Below the pieces are notes generated by a model, which made no database searches, had not been told where the DNA came from, and worked only from the letters and a program-made list of their open reading frames with translations. DNA of 37,353 nucleotides from Armatimonadota bacterium (GTDB lineage Bacteria; Armatimonadota; Hebobacteria; GCA-020354555; CP070648). The stretch's first letter is position 1. Each line of letters opens with the position of its first letter. The DNA is taken from NCBI GenBank assembly GCA_020354555.1, contig CP070648.1, positions 1,824,652-1,862,004 on the forward strand, read 5' to 3'. A program made the translations under genes and the position numbers. This document shows, in pieces, positions 25,495 to 34,551 of the stretch.

Positions 25495-25542
25495 ATTCTG
25501 CGGTCTGCGAGCCTCGCGGTCGGAAATGAACCGCGTCAGAAT
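25495..25542 (+). terminator. compound hairpin downstream of hgcB
   Basis: ATTCTGCGGT (25495-25504) pairs with ACCG and CAGAAT (25530-25542) around a 3-base bulge; the loop holds a second palindrome GCGAGCCTCGC (25507-25517). It begins about 65 bases after the hgcB stop. No U-tract. Confidence 0.3.
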
Positions 25543-25715
25543 AACGTGCGCGGCGCCTCAGTTCGATTCCCGAAACAGGAAGACTCGCCTCGCTTACTGA
25601 ACTAGATGGTGGCTCGTAGGCCTCATTTCCGCCCAAAACGTGGACGACACACGAGATCAGGCCCCCAGACCCTGCCGCGGCTGGCTTGTTCCGCCATCAG
25701 TCCATCCGAATCCCA

Positions 25716-25740
25716 GTCGAGGACGGTACGCATTTGACAG
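25716..25740 (+). repeat. 25-base imperfect repeat, copy 2
   Basis: GTCGAGGACGGTACGCATTT continuing GACAG; 20/25 identical to 23838-23862. Both strands translate to similar peptides in the two copies, for example VEDGTHL and VKDGTHL on plus, QMRTVLD and QVRSILD on minus. Confidence 0.4.
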
Positions 25741-25814
25741 ACACGAGAACCGCTGTTCATCACGTCGACGCGGTCGAACGTCTCGGCCGCCGCCTGAAGA
25801 TGGAGTACGTCGGC

Positions 25815-26711
25815 ATGGCGAGCGGCTTCTTCGTCATCTTCCTCCTACTCCTGCCGGCCCATCCCGCCGCGGCGAGGTCGGCCTGGGCCGCAAGTTGGCT
25901 ATCCGATGCGTGGCTTTTCCCGTCGCCCGTATGGGGCGCAATCCTGGCCACCGCCGGGCTGTTCGCGCTCTTCATCGGCATCAAGAAGAAGACGGAGGAC
26001 CACCTGAGCGCGTCCTTCCTCCTGATGGCTACCGCGCTGACCCTTCGGCTCGGCCAGGGCGCGCCGGGTGCCGCCGTGTCCGTCCTCTGTCTCGGCGCGC
26101 TGCTCTACGCGATGGAGGGCGCCGTTGAGAGCCGCCGCAACCGGATCTTCGCGCTTCCCCTCGTCTTCTGGCTCTGGGCGCAGGCTCACCCGGCGTTCCT
26201 GCCCGGGCTGGTGATGCTCTTTGCCTACCTGCTGCCCGCGCCGGGAAGAGAAGTCAACCGACCGCGCATCGCCGTCGTGGGCGCGCTCTGCGCCCTCGCG
26301 GCGTGTATCCATCCGCTGAAAGCGGGGGTGTATCCGGCCGCCGCGCAAGCGATGGCGTGGGGGGCAGTGTCCGTTTCCCACGGGCAATACCTCGCCGCCG
26401 TCAGCGCCGGCGTGATCGCGCTGCTGCTCGTCGCCGTGTTCGGCCGAACGCTGCTGGCGGCGCACCGGGCGAACCTGGTGCTGACGGCGATCCTTTCCGT
26501 CGTCACGCCCTACGGAGTGCTCTTCGCGCCGATCGTCACCGTGGGGCTCGCCGCAACGCTATTCCGCAAGAGCATCCGTTTCGACGACCTGCGCCCGACC
26601 TTCAAACGCGTGGAGTGGTACTACTTCTGGCTGATTCTGCTCGTTGCGGTTGTCTGTCTGACCCAGTTGCCTCACTGGACCTATCTTGCCGCGCGCGCCC
26701 ATCACGGCTGA
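25815..26711 (+). CDS. multi-pass membrane protein of unknown function
   Basis: About 298 residues with eight or nine hydrophobic helices and short loops. The segment WLWAQAHPAFLPGLVMLFAYLL resembles the W-x-N-x-H-G-G-F helix seen in membrane glycosyltransferase- or O-antigen-ligase-like proteins, but the glycines are changed and the protein is shorter than those families. ATG 25815 has GGAG 8 bases upstream and is followed by a hydrophobic stretch ending in AAARSAW; ATG 25800 and a TTG at 25686 are possible. It lies on the hgcAB strand, ~380 bases later, so it need not be co-transcribed. Confidence 0.6.
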   Translation: MASGFFVIFLLLLPAHPAAARSAWAASWLSDAWLFPSPVWGAILATAGLFALFIGIKKKTEDHLSASFLLMATALTLRLGQGAPGAAVSVLCLGALLYAMEGAVESRRNRIFALPLVFWLWAQAHPAFLPGLVMLFAYLLPAPGREVNRPRIAVVGALCALAACIHPLKAGVYPAAAQAMAWGAVSVSHGQYLAAVSAGVIALLLVAVFGRTLLAAHRANLVLTAILSVVTPYGVLFAPIVTVGLAATLFRKSIRFDDLRPTFKRVEWYYFWLILLVAVVCLTQLPHWTYLAARAHHG

Positions 26712-26972
26712 CGACGCATCAACCCCGTGCATTGCGCTCCCTCATCGCGGCCGGCTCGGCATCGAGGCCCTCTTTTGATGGAAGCTAATGGTTCGCTCGG
26801 TTGCCGTGGTGCGACGCCGATGGAGCAGGCGCCCTGACGGCGCTGTCGCATCCGAGGACTGACTGAATCGCCGCCGGCGACGTGCACAGCGCGGCGGATA
26901 ATCGCGACCAAGGTGTATGCGGCGCGCGCAGAGAGGATGCCGCTGATCTGAGACAGGTACGGGTAACGCAGC

Positions 26973-29006
26973 CTAGCCGAACCATACGCCGTACGTCCAG
27001 AATGCCTCCCCGCCGTATGCACCGAGAAGTCCCCAGATCACGCCTGCCGTGAAGAAGTGGCCCAGAGCCAGGCCGAGGAAGAACGGAATGGCCGACCGAT
27101 ACAACCTCATGCCGCCGGACTTGAGGATGATGACCTTGAGCAGCCACACCATGAAAAATGGCCCCCAAACCAGCCCGCCATAGGCCGTGCCCACCGCGTA
27201 GCCCAGCGGGTGGAAGGGGAAGCCTATCAGGAGTCGGCGTCCGACCAGCAGCCCGCCGGCGAGGGCGGCGCCCCCGATCGTCGCGGCCGTGCGGTAGGTG
27301 TCGGGTGGGGTAGCGTGAGTCGGGGCGACGGCCGCCGCTGTGTACCGCTCCCAGGCCTGATATGTGCCCCAGATCCCTCCGCGCAGATACACGCCGCCGT
27401 GGCGGTAGTAGGCGGTGAGGTGGAAGTAGTAGGCCACAGCCAGCCCGACGATCAACGCGAGCACGATAACCAGGCCCATGTGGCGCGGCTTGATCCGGGC
27501 CTCCCGCGCGATTTTGAGGCTCTCGGCTTGGTATCCGATGAGGGAAGGGAAGTAGCCTCGCGACAAGAACGTCAACAGCGCGAGCAGAGTCAGAGTGCCG
27601 GGGAAAGTGCCGGACAGAAACGCGTTCGTGCCCAGCGTGTAAGTCAGCACTTTGCTTTGCTGATAGTAGGGGAACAGCCACACCAAAGGCATGCCGGCCT
27701 CGGCGCGGATGCGGGCGCACACAAGCGCCACCAGCAGCACGATGCCCAGGTAGGCGACGGCGACCCACAGCGCCATGCCGGCGATGCGACAGAACGCGCA
27801 CACGGCGACGAAGCTCAGCAGCACGCCAGCTAGGGCCCAGCGCCGCGGCATCGCCTCGTCGGGTTCGGCCTCGGGGTGCCGTTTGAACAGGTCCAGGAAG
27901 GCCCCTCCGATTTGCCTGCGCACCAGCCAGAGCAACCAGAGTCCGATCAGCAGAAAGGCGCCAAGGCTTTGCTCCTGTTCGAAGGGGACCCCGAATATGT
28001 CCACACCGCGGGTGACGAAGAGGAGCGCTTCAATCTTGGAAACCAGGAAGAAGAACCAGATGGAGAATGCCATCTCCGTTGACATCAGAAACCCGAACCC
28101 GACCAAGGCCGGCCTGAAGTGCAGCCCCAGCGGCATAAGTCTCGTCCACGGCCAGTGGGTCAGATACGGGTTGAGGTCCCAGGACTTGCCGAACGTCGGC
28201 ACGGCCGGATACAACGCGCCGAGGATATTGACCAGGTTGTACACGAACGCGACGCCGAAACCGGCCCACATCACCCGGTTGCGCAGAAAGGGGCGCTGAT
28301 CCGGTGCCAGGCGCTGCACGCCCAGCAGGTCGAGCGGCAGGTGGACGATAGGGTAGACGAGACGTTCGTCCTCGACCCAGCGGCGCCTCACCAGCACCAT
28401 CATGCACAGCATGCCGACCCACAGGGCGAGGAAGAAACCGCCCCACACCATGAGCGGTACCGCCCACGCACCCCACGGCACGCGCCCGTCCGGCGCGCCC
28501 TCGTAGAGCCCCAGGATCACGTCCGGGTCCTTGGGCACCAGCCACCCGGGAATGTGCTGGTGCAGTGCAGCCAGCGGAGGATTGTACCGCGCGTAGTAGA
28601 ACGGGTAGCCGACGAGCGCGATCCAGAAGCGAATCACCCCACATCCCGACATCGAAATGGCGATCGCGACGAAGCAGTAGATCAGCAGCGTCTCGCCGGA
28701 ACTCAACGCCAGCCGCTTCCCCAACCGCGTCACCAGAGGGCGCAGGATGATGAGTAGGGCCAGCACGGCGATCGCTGGGATTGCGGGCACGCTCTCCGTG
28801 ATCTGCGAGGCGACGACCACAATCTCGGCTTGACGCACCCAGAAGCCGCAGAGGAACGTCAGGAGGCAGGCGAGGAGCAACGCTCGCCAGGTCAGGCGTT
28901 CTTCTGCCGGCGGCTGCTCCGCCGTCTCATGGCGGGTGTCGGTTTCGTCGCGCGGCGAAGCCGCCCGCGCGGGTCCATGTAGGGGGTCGTGTTGCGTCTG
29001 CTCCAC
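26973..29006 (-). CDS. DUF6785/DUF6784-type multi-pass membrane protein, second copy
   Basis: About 677 residues with ~14 helices, paralogous to the protein at 1090. Shared landmarks: a hydrophilic N-terminal tail before LTWRALLLA, the loop RRRWVEDERLVYPIVHLPLD, a central ARIRAEAGMPLVWLFPYYQ (compare ARLRAELGLPTFELF in the first copy) and a final FFLGLALGHFFTAG helix. The start is uncertain: GTG 29006 gives a tail like that of the paralogue, while the open frame to 29384 looks unstructured and none has a strong Shine-Dalgarno. Function unknown; import or membrane handling of saccharides is a context-based guess, since both copies sit back to back with large exported glycosidase-like genes. 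Confidence 0.75.
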   Translation of the reverse strand: MEQTQHDPLHGPARAASPRDETDTRHETAEQPPAEERLTWRALLLACLLTFLCGFWVRQAEIVVVASQITESVPAIPAIAVLALLIILRPLVTRLGKRLALSSGETLLIYCFVAIAISMSGCGVIRFWIALVGYPFYYARYNPPLAALHQHIPGWLVPKDPDVILGLYEGAPDGRVPWGAWAVPLMVWGGFFLALWVGMLCMMVLVRRRWVEDERLVYPIVHLPLDLLGVQRLAPDQRPFLRNRVMWAGFGVAFVYNLVNILGALYPAVPTFGKSWDLNPYLTHWPWTRLMPLGLHFRPALVGFGFLMSTEMAFSIWFFFLVSKIEALLFVTRGVDIFGVPFEQEQSLGAFLLIGLWLLWLVRRQIGGAFLDLFKRHPEAEPDEAMPRRWALAGVLLSFVAVCAFCRIAGMALWVAVAYLGIVLLVALVCARIRAEAGMPLVWLFPYYQQSKVLTYTLGTNAFLSGTFPGTLTLLALLTFLSRGYFPSLIGYQAESLKIAREARIKPRHMGLVIVLALIVGLAVAYYFHLTAYYRHGGVYLRGGIWGTYQAWERYTAAAVAPTHATPPDTYRTAATIGGAALAGGLLVGRRLLIGFPFHPLGYAVGTAYGGLVWGPFFMVWLLKVIILKSGGMRLYRSAIPFFLGLALGHFFTAGVIWGLLGAYGGEAFWTYGVWFG

Positions 29007-29475
29007 GTCTAGAAGCGAGTCGCGCTGCTGCCCCAAAGCGAACGGACCATCAGCGGGCCTCAACTCTCTCTGAGGTTCCGCCCGCGCGTCGGCGATACCT
29101 GCGGCGCGGCGCTGCAGCGAAGACGAGATGCCGCGCGGCAACAGGATCGGATCGCCGCCGCCTTCCTCAGTGTATCGGGCCTCAGCGGTGATGGGAGAGA
29201 CGAGGCAATGGGTCAAGCCGCCGCGCCTGGCTTGCCTCCCTCCGGTCGCAGCACCTATCATCCCAAATGACGTCGTCCAGCCCTTCCGAGCGGCTCCCCC
29301 CCCAACGCTCGGAGCAGGGATACCTGCCTCATTCACCCAAGAATGCGGCGTTCGAGGTGTCCCGCGACCCTTGACGACGCCCACATCATCATGGTCGCCC
29401 GCGTGAAACCGATCGCGGGTCGTAGCTGATGCGGCGCATCAGTGGCCGTCCGGTCGAAGAAGGAGGTAAAGGGAT
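29007..29475. promoter_or_regulatory. divergent region with operator-like repeat
   Basis: Lies between the second DUF6785 gene and the GH101-like gene. CTGATGC (29426-29432) and GCATCAG (29436-29442) form a perfect inverted repeat with a 3-base centre, 18 bases before the Shine-Dalgarno at 29461-29466. A second stem, CCCGCG with CGCGGG, lies just upstream (~29400-29418). No gene recognised. Confidence 0.4.
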
Positions 29476-31728
29476 TTGAAAGCGGCCCTTCTCATCCCGG
29501 TGATCGCTCTGGCGATGGCTCCCGTGGCCCAGGCGAGAACGCTGGCGACGGTGGGCGCTCGCGCAGAACGCGACGACTTGGTGCTGACCTGGCGGGGCGA
29601 CGAAACCGTCGAGGCGCGCGTGTCCAGGGCTCGCGGATTGTTCAGGGGGCCGGTTAGGATAAGCGTTGATGGGCGACGAATCAGTTTCGACGGGTTTTAC
29701 GTCCACATCAACGATCTCGAGGACGGTTTCACGCCGGAGTCCACAGATGCGCGACTCGAGGGTGATCGCATTGTGGTCGAGCAAACGGTGCGCCATCCCG
29801 ACCTGGCGGCGCCGACACAGATGACGTTCACACTGTGGATGGTGCCGACCGATCGCGCGCTGAGGATAGAGGTAGCCACGCGCGGCGAAGGCCAGGAACT
29901 CGACCGCCTCGGCATCGGTGACCACCGCGGCGTCGGCCTCGAAGCGGAGCGGATGTTCTTCGGCCGGATGTACGTTCTCGACCGGCCGCGGGCGTTCTCC
30001 GTCAAGCACAACTACAACACGTGCCGCTTCTGGTGCTGGACGATGGCAAACGGGCTGACGGCACTGCAGGCCACAGGCGGCCCCGCCCGCGGCTTCGTCT
30101 GCGACCCCGCACTCGGGCGCTACGACATGTACACCTTCTGCGAGTCCCCCATTCACTACAAGTTTCTCATCACCGGCAAAGGGCTGCAGGAGGCGATTGC
30201 GGAGTACCGCGACACGATAGAGATTCCCGCTCCTCCCACGCTGTCGCGCCTGCCCGGGCGTGTGGGCGTGATGACGTCCTATCCCATTCGCGAGCGCTAC
30301 GAGGACTTTCTGGAGGAGTGGGCGGGGAAAGGCGCGCGCGATTTCGTCTGGCTGTCCTATCGGCCCAGTCCGGGCGACCGCGACCTGGTGGAGCCTTACG
30401 GCGCGCTGTACGCGACCTACGACACCTACTTCGACGCCTTCCACGAAGGGCCGCGGAGGATGGAGGGCTGGTCGCCCGATCAGGTGTGTTACTACGAAAG
30501 CGGGAGGATGATTTCCGGCTACTGGGGCGCCTCGCGGCTGCTGCCGCAGCTCTACGTCCAGGCGGCCCAGACGCGGGTGATGGGCGTCTTCGGCCAGGAG
30601 TATCGCGACGATCGGGGCGAGCGCGCATTCGTCGCCACCGCTGCCACGAAGTACTCGAATCTCAGCATCGTGCGCGACGAGGTGGCCCCCAACGCCCTCT
30701 ACTTGGATGTGCATGCGATGTGGCCTCCGGACCACTACTTCGACTCGGAACACCGCCACTACGGTCCGCGCACTCAGTGGCGGTATCAGAAGGAGCTGTT
30801 CGATTTTGCGCGCCAATACCTCGGCGACGCGCCGGTCTGGTCGGAGGGGGGAGGGGAGGATTACGTCGGTGTGATGGACGGCGGATGGTTCATGGACTGG
30901 CGCCCCCCGCAAGAGATCGGCATCGAGGCGGCGAAATGGCAGTACTACCCCTTCATTGACCAGATGCACCGCGAGCGCTTGCTCAACATGGGCATCTACT
31001 ATCCCCTCGACCACTACGACACCGAGATGGTCAATCTGGCGATTCTGTTCGGCCGGCCGCAGGCAGTATCGGTCTACTACGGCTCGCGCCAGGAAGATAC
31101 TGGCGGGCGCTTGCAGGTCTACTATATGACCAAGGCGTTCCACCAGATGCTGGGCCTCAGCCGTATGGAGCGGGTTGACTTCCAGGACGACGACATCAAC
31201 CGGCCCATCGTGTCGTACTCCAATGGCGCCACCGCCTGGGTCAACCGCAGCGACGCCGATTGGTCGGTTGCGGGCTACCGCTTGCCGCCCGGTGGCTACC
31301 TGGTGAAAGGACCAAACGAATTCCTCGAGTACCGGGCGCTGCAGGACGGTGAAGTCGTGGACGTGGTGCGCAGTCCTGAGTATGACTACTTCGCCTGCGT
31401 CAAGCGAGCGGACTTCGGTCCCGTCATCGCCGATGGCGCGCTGGCCATCACCCACGAGGCCCCCGACAGACTCGTCATCTACGAAGTGAAGAAGCCAAGC
31501 GGGTCCGTCGCCCTGAAGACCGGGGAACTACGCGGAATCGGCAAAGGCCGCAGGGCTGCGGAGGCGTGGGCGGTGCTGACGCGCGCGCGGCGGGTGCAGC
31601 TAGCCTTCCCCGATCTCCGCCAGCCGACGCAGCCGCCCGACTACGTCGAGCCCGGCGATGTCGTCGAGTTCCGCCCCGTGGAGATGCGGACTGCGTTGCG
31701 GTACGAGATCTCATTCTCGCCCGATTAA
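29476..31728 (+). CDS. secreted GH101-like TIM-barrel glycosidase-like protein
   Basis: 750 residues from TTG 29476, chosen because AGGAGG (29461-29466) is ideally spaced and a signal peptide (1-20, ending AQA) follows directly. Residues ~25-240 are a beta-sandwich like the N-terminal domain of GH36/GH101 enzymes. The barrel (~250-600) has ALYLDVHAMWPPDHYFD with Asp411 and APVWSEGGGEDYVGVMDGGW with Glu457, in the places where endo-alpha-N-acetylgalactosaminidases carry nucleophile and acid/base. A C-terminal beta domain follows. Similar proteins are annotated DUF5696 or GH101-like; the substrate is not known. It is divergent from the second DUF6785 gene. Confidence 0.7.
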   Translation: MKAALLIPVIALAMAPVAQARTLATVGARAERDDLVLTWRGDETVEARVSRARGLFRGPVRISVDGRRISFDGFYVHINDLEDGFTPESTDARLEGDRIVVEQTVRHPDLAAPTQMTFTLWMVPTDRALRIEVATRGEGQELDRLGIGDHRGVGLEAERMFFGRMYVLDRPRAFSVKHNYNTCRFWCWTMANGLTALQATGGPARGFVCDPALGRYDMYTFCESPIHYKFLITGKGLQEAIAEYRDTIEIPAPPTLSRLPGRVGVMTSYPIRERYEDFLEEWAGKGARDFVWLSYRPSPGDRDLVEPYGALYATYDTYFDAFHEGPRRMEGWSPDQVCYYESGRMISGYWGASRLLPQLYVQAAQTRVMGVFGQEYRDDRGERAFVATAATKYSNLSIVRDEVAPNALYLDVHAMWPPDHYFDSEHRHYGPRTQWRYQKELFDFARQYLGDAPVWSEGGGEDYVGVMDGGWFMDWRPPQEIGIEAAKWQYYPFIDQMHRERLLNMGIYYPLDHYDTEMVNLAILFGRPQAVSVYYGSRQEDTGGRLQVYYMTKAFHQMLGLSRMERVDFQDDDINRPIVSYSNGATAWVNRSDADWSVAGYRLPPGGYLVKGPNEFLEYRALQDGEVVDVVRSPEYDYFACVKRADFGPVIADGALAITHEAPDRLVIYEVKKPSGSVALKTGELRGIGKGRRAAEAWAVLTRARRVQLAFPDLRQPTQPPDYVEPGDVVEFRPVEMRTALRYEISFSPD

Positions 31729-31875
31729 TCGCGCGAGGGGCGATCCCCAGTTCGCCCCCTATCCGCACTGTGGAGCCTTTGCGTTTCCACTACAGATCGG
31801 GGCGGATCAACGCGTCGGAGCCGCATCACATCGCGGCCGTGCGAGCGATCGTGACTCCCGCCTCACCCCAGGAAG

Positions 31876-31905
31876 TTGCGAGGATGGTGCGATACCACTT
31901 ATAAT
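31876..31905 (+). promoter_or_regulatory. sigma-70-type promoter of the GAF kinase gene
   Basis: TTGCGA (31876-31881) and a perfect TATAAT (31900-31905) are separated by 18 bases. The expected transcript start near 31912 gives a leader of about 33 bases before ATG 31945. It is the best promoter match in the window. Confidence 0.65.
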
Positions 31906-31944
31906 GTCTGTGTCTAATCCAATCTCGCATGGGGGCCTGAGAGG

Positions 31945-33282
31945 ATGACCAACCATATAGATGCCGAAGTCGAGGATCTGCGTCGGGCCGTGTCGGAACT
32001 CGAACGCCAGATCGACGCAGTCCGGCGGATTGCCATAGGTCTCAGCACCGCAACCGAAATGGACGAGCTGATCCGTGACGCTCTGCACACCACTCTGGCC
32101 TCGGCGCAGTCGGAAGCTGGGTCCATATTGCTCTACCACCCCGGCAAGAAGAAACTCGTCTTCAAGTACGTCGTAGGTGAGAAGGCTGACGAATTGACGG
32201 GCATGGAGCTTGAGCCGGATCAGGGCCTCGCGGGAAAGGTCTTTCAGGCGGGCGAGGCCTCGGTGTCGGAAGACGTCGGCAAGGAGAGCGCTCACTTGCG
32301 CGAGGTGGGCGAGAAGGTCGGCTATCACACGACGAACATGGTGACCGTTCCGCTCAGATCGTCGGAGATCCCGCCCCTTGGGGTGATGCAGGTACTGAAC
32401 AAGCGCGGTGGGCCGTTTGATGAGTACGACGTCAAGCTCATCGAGACCATCGCTGCTCAGGTCACCGTCGCCATCAAGACCATCCGCCTCCACGAGGAAG
32501 CCCGTCTGGCGACGGTGATGCGCTTCATCGGCGACATCAGCCACGACGTGAAGAACATGGTGACCCCAGCGATGACGGGCGCCGAAACGCTGCAAATCAT
32601 CGCCGATGACTGTTTCCGAAGATTCGATGAGCACCTCGGCGGTGCGGGCAACGCCGAGGCGGAGACCGGGCAGGTCGCCGGCGCCCTGGCCGAACTCCGC
32701 CGGACATACCCGGAGATCATCGCGATGGTACTCGAGGGATGCGATGCGGTGCAGCAGCGCATGGCCGAGATCGCCGCTGCCGTCAAGGGCATAGTGTCCG
32801 AGCCGCACTTCGAGCCGACCGACGTCGTGGCAATCGCGCGACGAGTGGGCACCATGCTCACTCCCCAAGCGCGGAAGAAGGACGTCGGTCTGACCATCGA
32901 GTCGGTGCGCGAGCTGCCTCCTGCTATGGTAGACGGAAAGCAGATCTACAATGCGCTGTACAACCTGATTTTCAACGCCATTGACGCCTGTGACGAGGGC
33001 GATACGATTGTCTTGCGTTTCGATGGCCGGCCGGATGGGAAATTCCCTGAGGGAGACTACCTCCTCATCGAGTGCGCCGACACCGGTCCGGGCATGCCCG
33101 AACACGTCAAGGCCAGACTCTTCACCGACGAAGCAATTAGCACAAAGCCAATGGGAACGGGGCTGGGAACGCGGATTGTCAAGAACGTAATTGACGCCCA
33201 CAGTGGAACAATTGAAGTGGAAAGCGAGCTGGGCGTCGGCACCACGATCCGCTGTCGTGTACCGGCTGGATGCGGCAGATAG
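31945..33282 (+). CDS. soluble GAF-domain sensor histidine kinase
   Basis: 445 residues, no membrane helix. A coiled-coil start (~5-30) leads to a GAF domain (~35-180: SEAGSILLYHPGKKKLVFKY-type strands and GMELEPDQGLAGKVF). The phosphoacceptor is His200 in FIGDISHDVKNMV. The ATPase domain has the N box (N340, N344 in YNLIFNAIDACDEGD), DTGPGMP (379-385) and GTGLGTRIVKNVIDAHSG (404-421). The Asp after the histidine and the long helical insert (~215-285) set it apart from standard HisKA kinases. The likely partner is the receiver protein at 34552, two genes on. The signal is unknown; GAF domains bind small cytoplasmic ligands. Confidence 0.9.
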   Translation: MTNHIDAEVEDLRRAVSELERQIDAVRRIAIGLSTATEMDELIRDALHTTLASAQSEAGSILLYHPGKKKLVFKYVVGEKADELTGMELEPDQGLAGKVFQAGEASVSEDVGKESAHLREVGEKVGYHTTNMVTVPLRSSEIPPLGVMQVLNKRGGPFDEYDVKLIETIAAQVTVAIKTIRLHEEARLATVMRFIGDISHDVKNMVTPAMTGAETLQIIADDCFRRFDEHLGGAGNAEAETGQVAGALAELRRTYPEIIAMVLEGCDAVQQRMAEIAAAVKGIVSEPHFEPTDVVAIARRVGTMLTPQARKKDVGLTIESVRELPPAMVDGKQIYNALYNLIFNAIDACDEGDTIVLRFDGRPDGKFPEGDYLLIECADTGPGMPEHVKARLFTDEAISTKPMGTGLGTRIVKNVIDAHSGTIEVESELGVGTTIRCRVPAGCGR

Positions 33283-33338
33283 CGCGCACCCGAAGCCCTG
33301 ATTCCCGACCAAACCACAAGGAGTCACAGCACAGTCCC

Positions 33339-34217
33339 ATGAGAGAAATCGTCATACCCACCTTCTACTCCCTTTCCCAGCCCATACCGGAACTGCTGGC
33401 ACAGTTGGCGCAGGCCGGCGTGCGACTGATCGAGCTGCACGGCGATGCGCCGGATGGACACATTGATCTAACCGATGAGACCGCTGTAGACGCCCTGGCG
33501 CAGGTCATCCAGACGCTCCCTCTCGACGTGCATTCCGTTCACAGTCCGTTCTCCCAGCCGAGCGAAGACGCCTGGGACATCTCACAACCGGATCCGGGCA
33601 AGCTGGCGGCGGCGCTGCGCGGCCGCAGGAAGATTATCAGGTCGGCGGCGAGGCTCGGCGCGCGCCACGTCATCGTTCACGTCGGCGTGCGGGAGCGCGG
33701 TGAGGACCGGCTGGCCCGCAGCCGCGCGAGCCTAGCGGAGTTGGTCGAGCTCGCGCGAGAGACGAGCGTCAAGATCGCCGTTGAGAATCTGCCGCCCGAT
33801 CACCTCGGCGGGTCATTGGCGGAGGTCAAGTGGGTGCTCGACGGCCTCGATCCGGAAGTGGTCGGCTTCTGCCTGGACACGGGCCACGCGATGCTGGGTG
33901 AAGATCCCTTGGCTGATTACATCCGCGCCCTGGGCGACCGCATGCTAGGCATTCACTGGCACGCCAACAACTGCGAGGATGACGCACATCTGTTCCCGGG
34001 CGTCGGCGAGACCGAGTGGGATGGCTTCTTTGCGGCGCTCGACGAAGTCGGTTACGACCTGCCGGTGACGGTGGAAGCCGTTCCCCCCGATACCGCGTCG
34101 CTGGAGGAAGCGCTGACGGCGGTCCGCACCGCCTTGCAGGAGAAACGCGCGCCCGAGCTTCCCTGTGCCGCTCCACACGAGTTGCGTGAGAGCGGCGCGT
34201 CAAGCGCGTTGCCCTGA
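33339..34217 (+). CDS. sugar phosphate isomerase/epimerase-like TIM barrel
   Basis: 292 residues from ATG 33339, with AAGGAG 15 bases upstream. It belongs to the xylose-isomerase-like / AP endonuclease 2 superfamily: strand ends carry IELHGD (near 28), VHSVHSPF (near 66), HVIVHVGV (near 110), KIAVENLPPDH (near 146, metal Glu), VGFCLDTGHAMLGED (near 175, metal Asp and His), GIHWHANN (near 205) and LPVTVEAVP (near 243, metal Glu). All metal ligands of the fold are in place. The substrate is probably a sugar or polyol. It sits between the kinase and receiver genes on the same strand, 56 bases after the kinase. Confidence 0.85.
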   Translation: MREIVIPTFYSLSQPIPELLAQLAQAGVRLIELHGDAPDGHIDLTDETAVDALAQVIQTLPLDVHSVHSPFSQPSEDAWDISQPDPGKLAAALRGRRKIIRSAARLGARHVIVHVGVRERGEDRLARSRASLAELVELARETSVKIAVENLPPDHLGGSLAEVKWVLDGLDPEVVGFCLDTGHAMLGEDPLADYIRALGDRMLGIHWHANNCEDDAHLFPGVGETEWDGFFAALDEVGYDLPVTVEAVPPDTASLEEALTAVRTALQEKRAPELPCAAPHELRESGASSALP

Positions 34218-34551
34218 CGCATCCGCCACCGATTGCAGAGCCCCAATCACATCCCGCTGGCTCCGTCATTGTGCCGTCCTGATCCGGGACATTCACTCGA
34301 AATCTCCGATCCGCCGGCGATTGTCAAAAGGAGAACGGTCGGCGGCGGGGAATTGTGCTGCCGACACAGCACGCGCGCTGGTACACTGCACCAGTGTCGC
34401 CGAGAGTAGGCGCGGCACTGACGGCGCTCCGGCCGAGTACAACGGAGAGCCCCCTGAGTCTGTTTGCGGTCGGCGTGCAGTTATTGGCCAACCCACCGGC
34501 GGCGTAGCCGTAATCATCAACATCCCGGGTAAGGTGTGAGGAGCGACGACG
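34218..34551. promoter_or_regulatory. leader of the receiver gene
   Basis: A hairpin GTGCTG-CCGACA-CAGCAC lies at about 34355-34372, and an extended -10-like TGGTACACT follows at 34379-34387 without a good -35. ACACTG-CAC-CAGTGT overlaps it. This suggests the receiver gene may have its own promoter. No protein-like frame. Confidence 0.35.

Larger units (their letters stand above)
25432..25814. other. region after hgcB
   Basis: No clear gene. It holds a candidate terminator at 25495-25542 and the second copy of the flanking repeat at 25716-25740. TTGACA at 25734-25739 resembles a -35 box, but no good -10 follows. Confidence 0.35.

Noticed and set aside
25555-25580. GTTCGATTCC resembling a tRNA T-loop
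   Set aside because: The flanking bases do not form a T-stem, and no anticodon or acceptor stem is present upstream.
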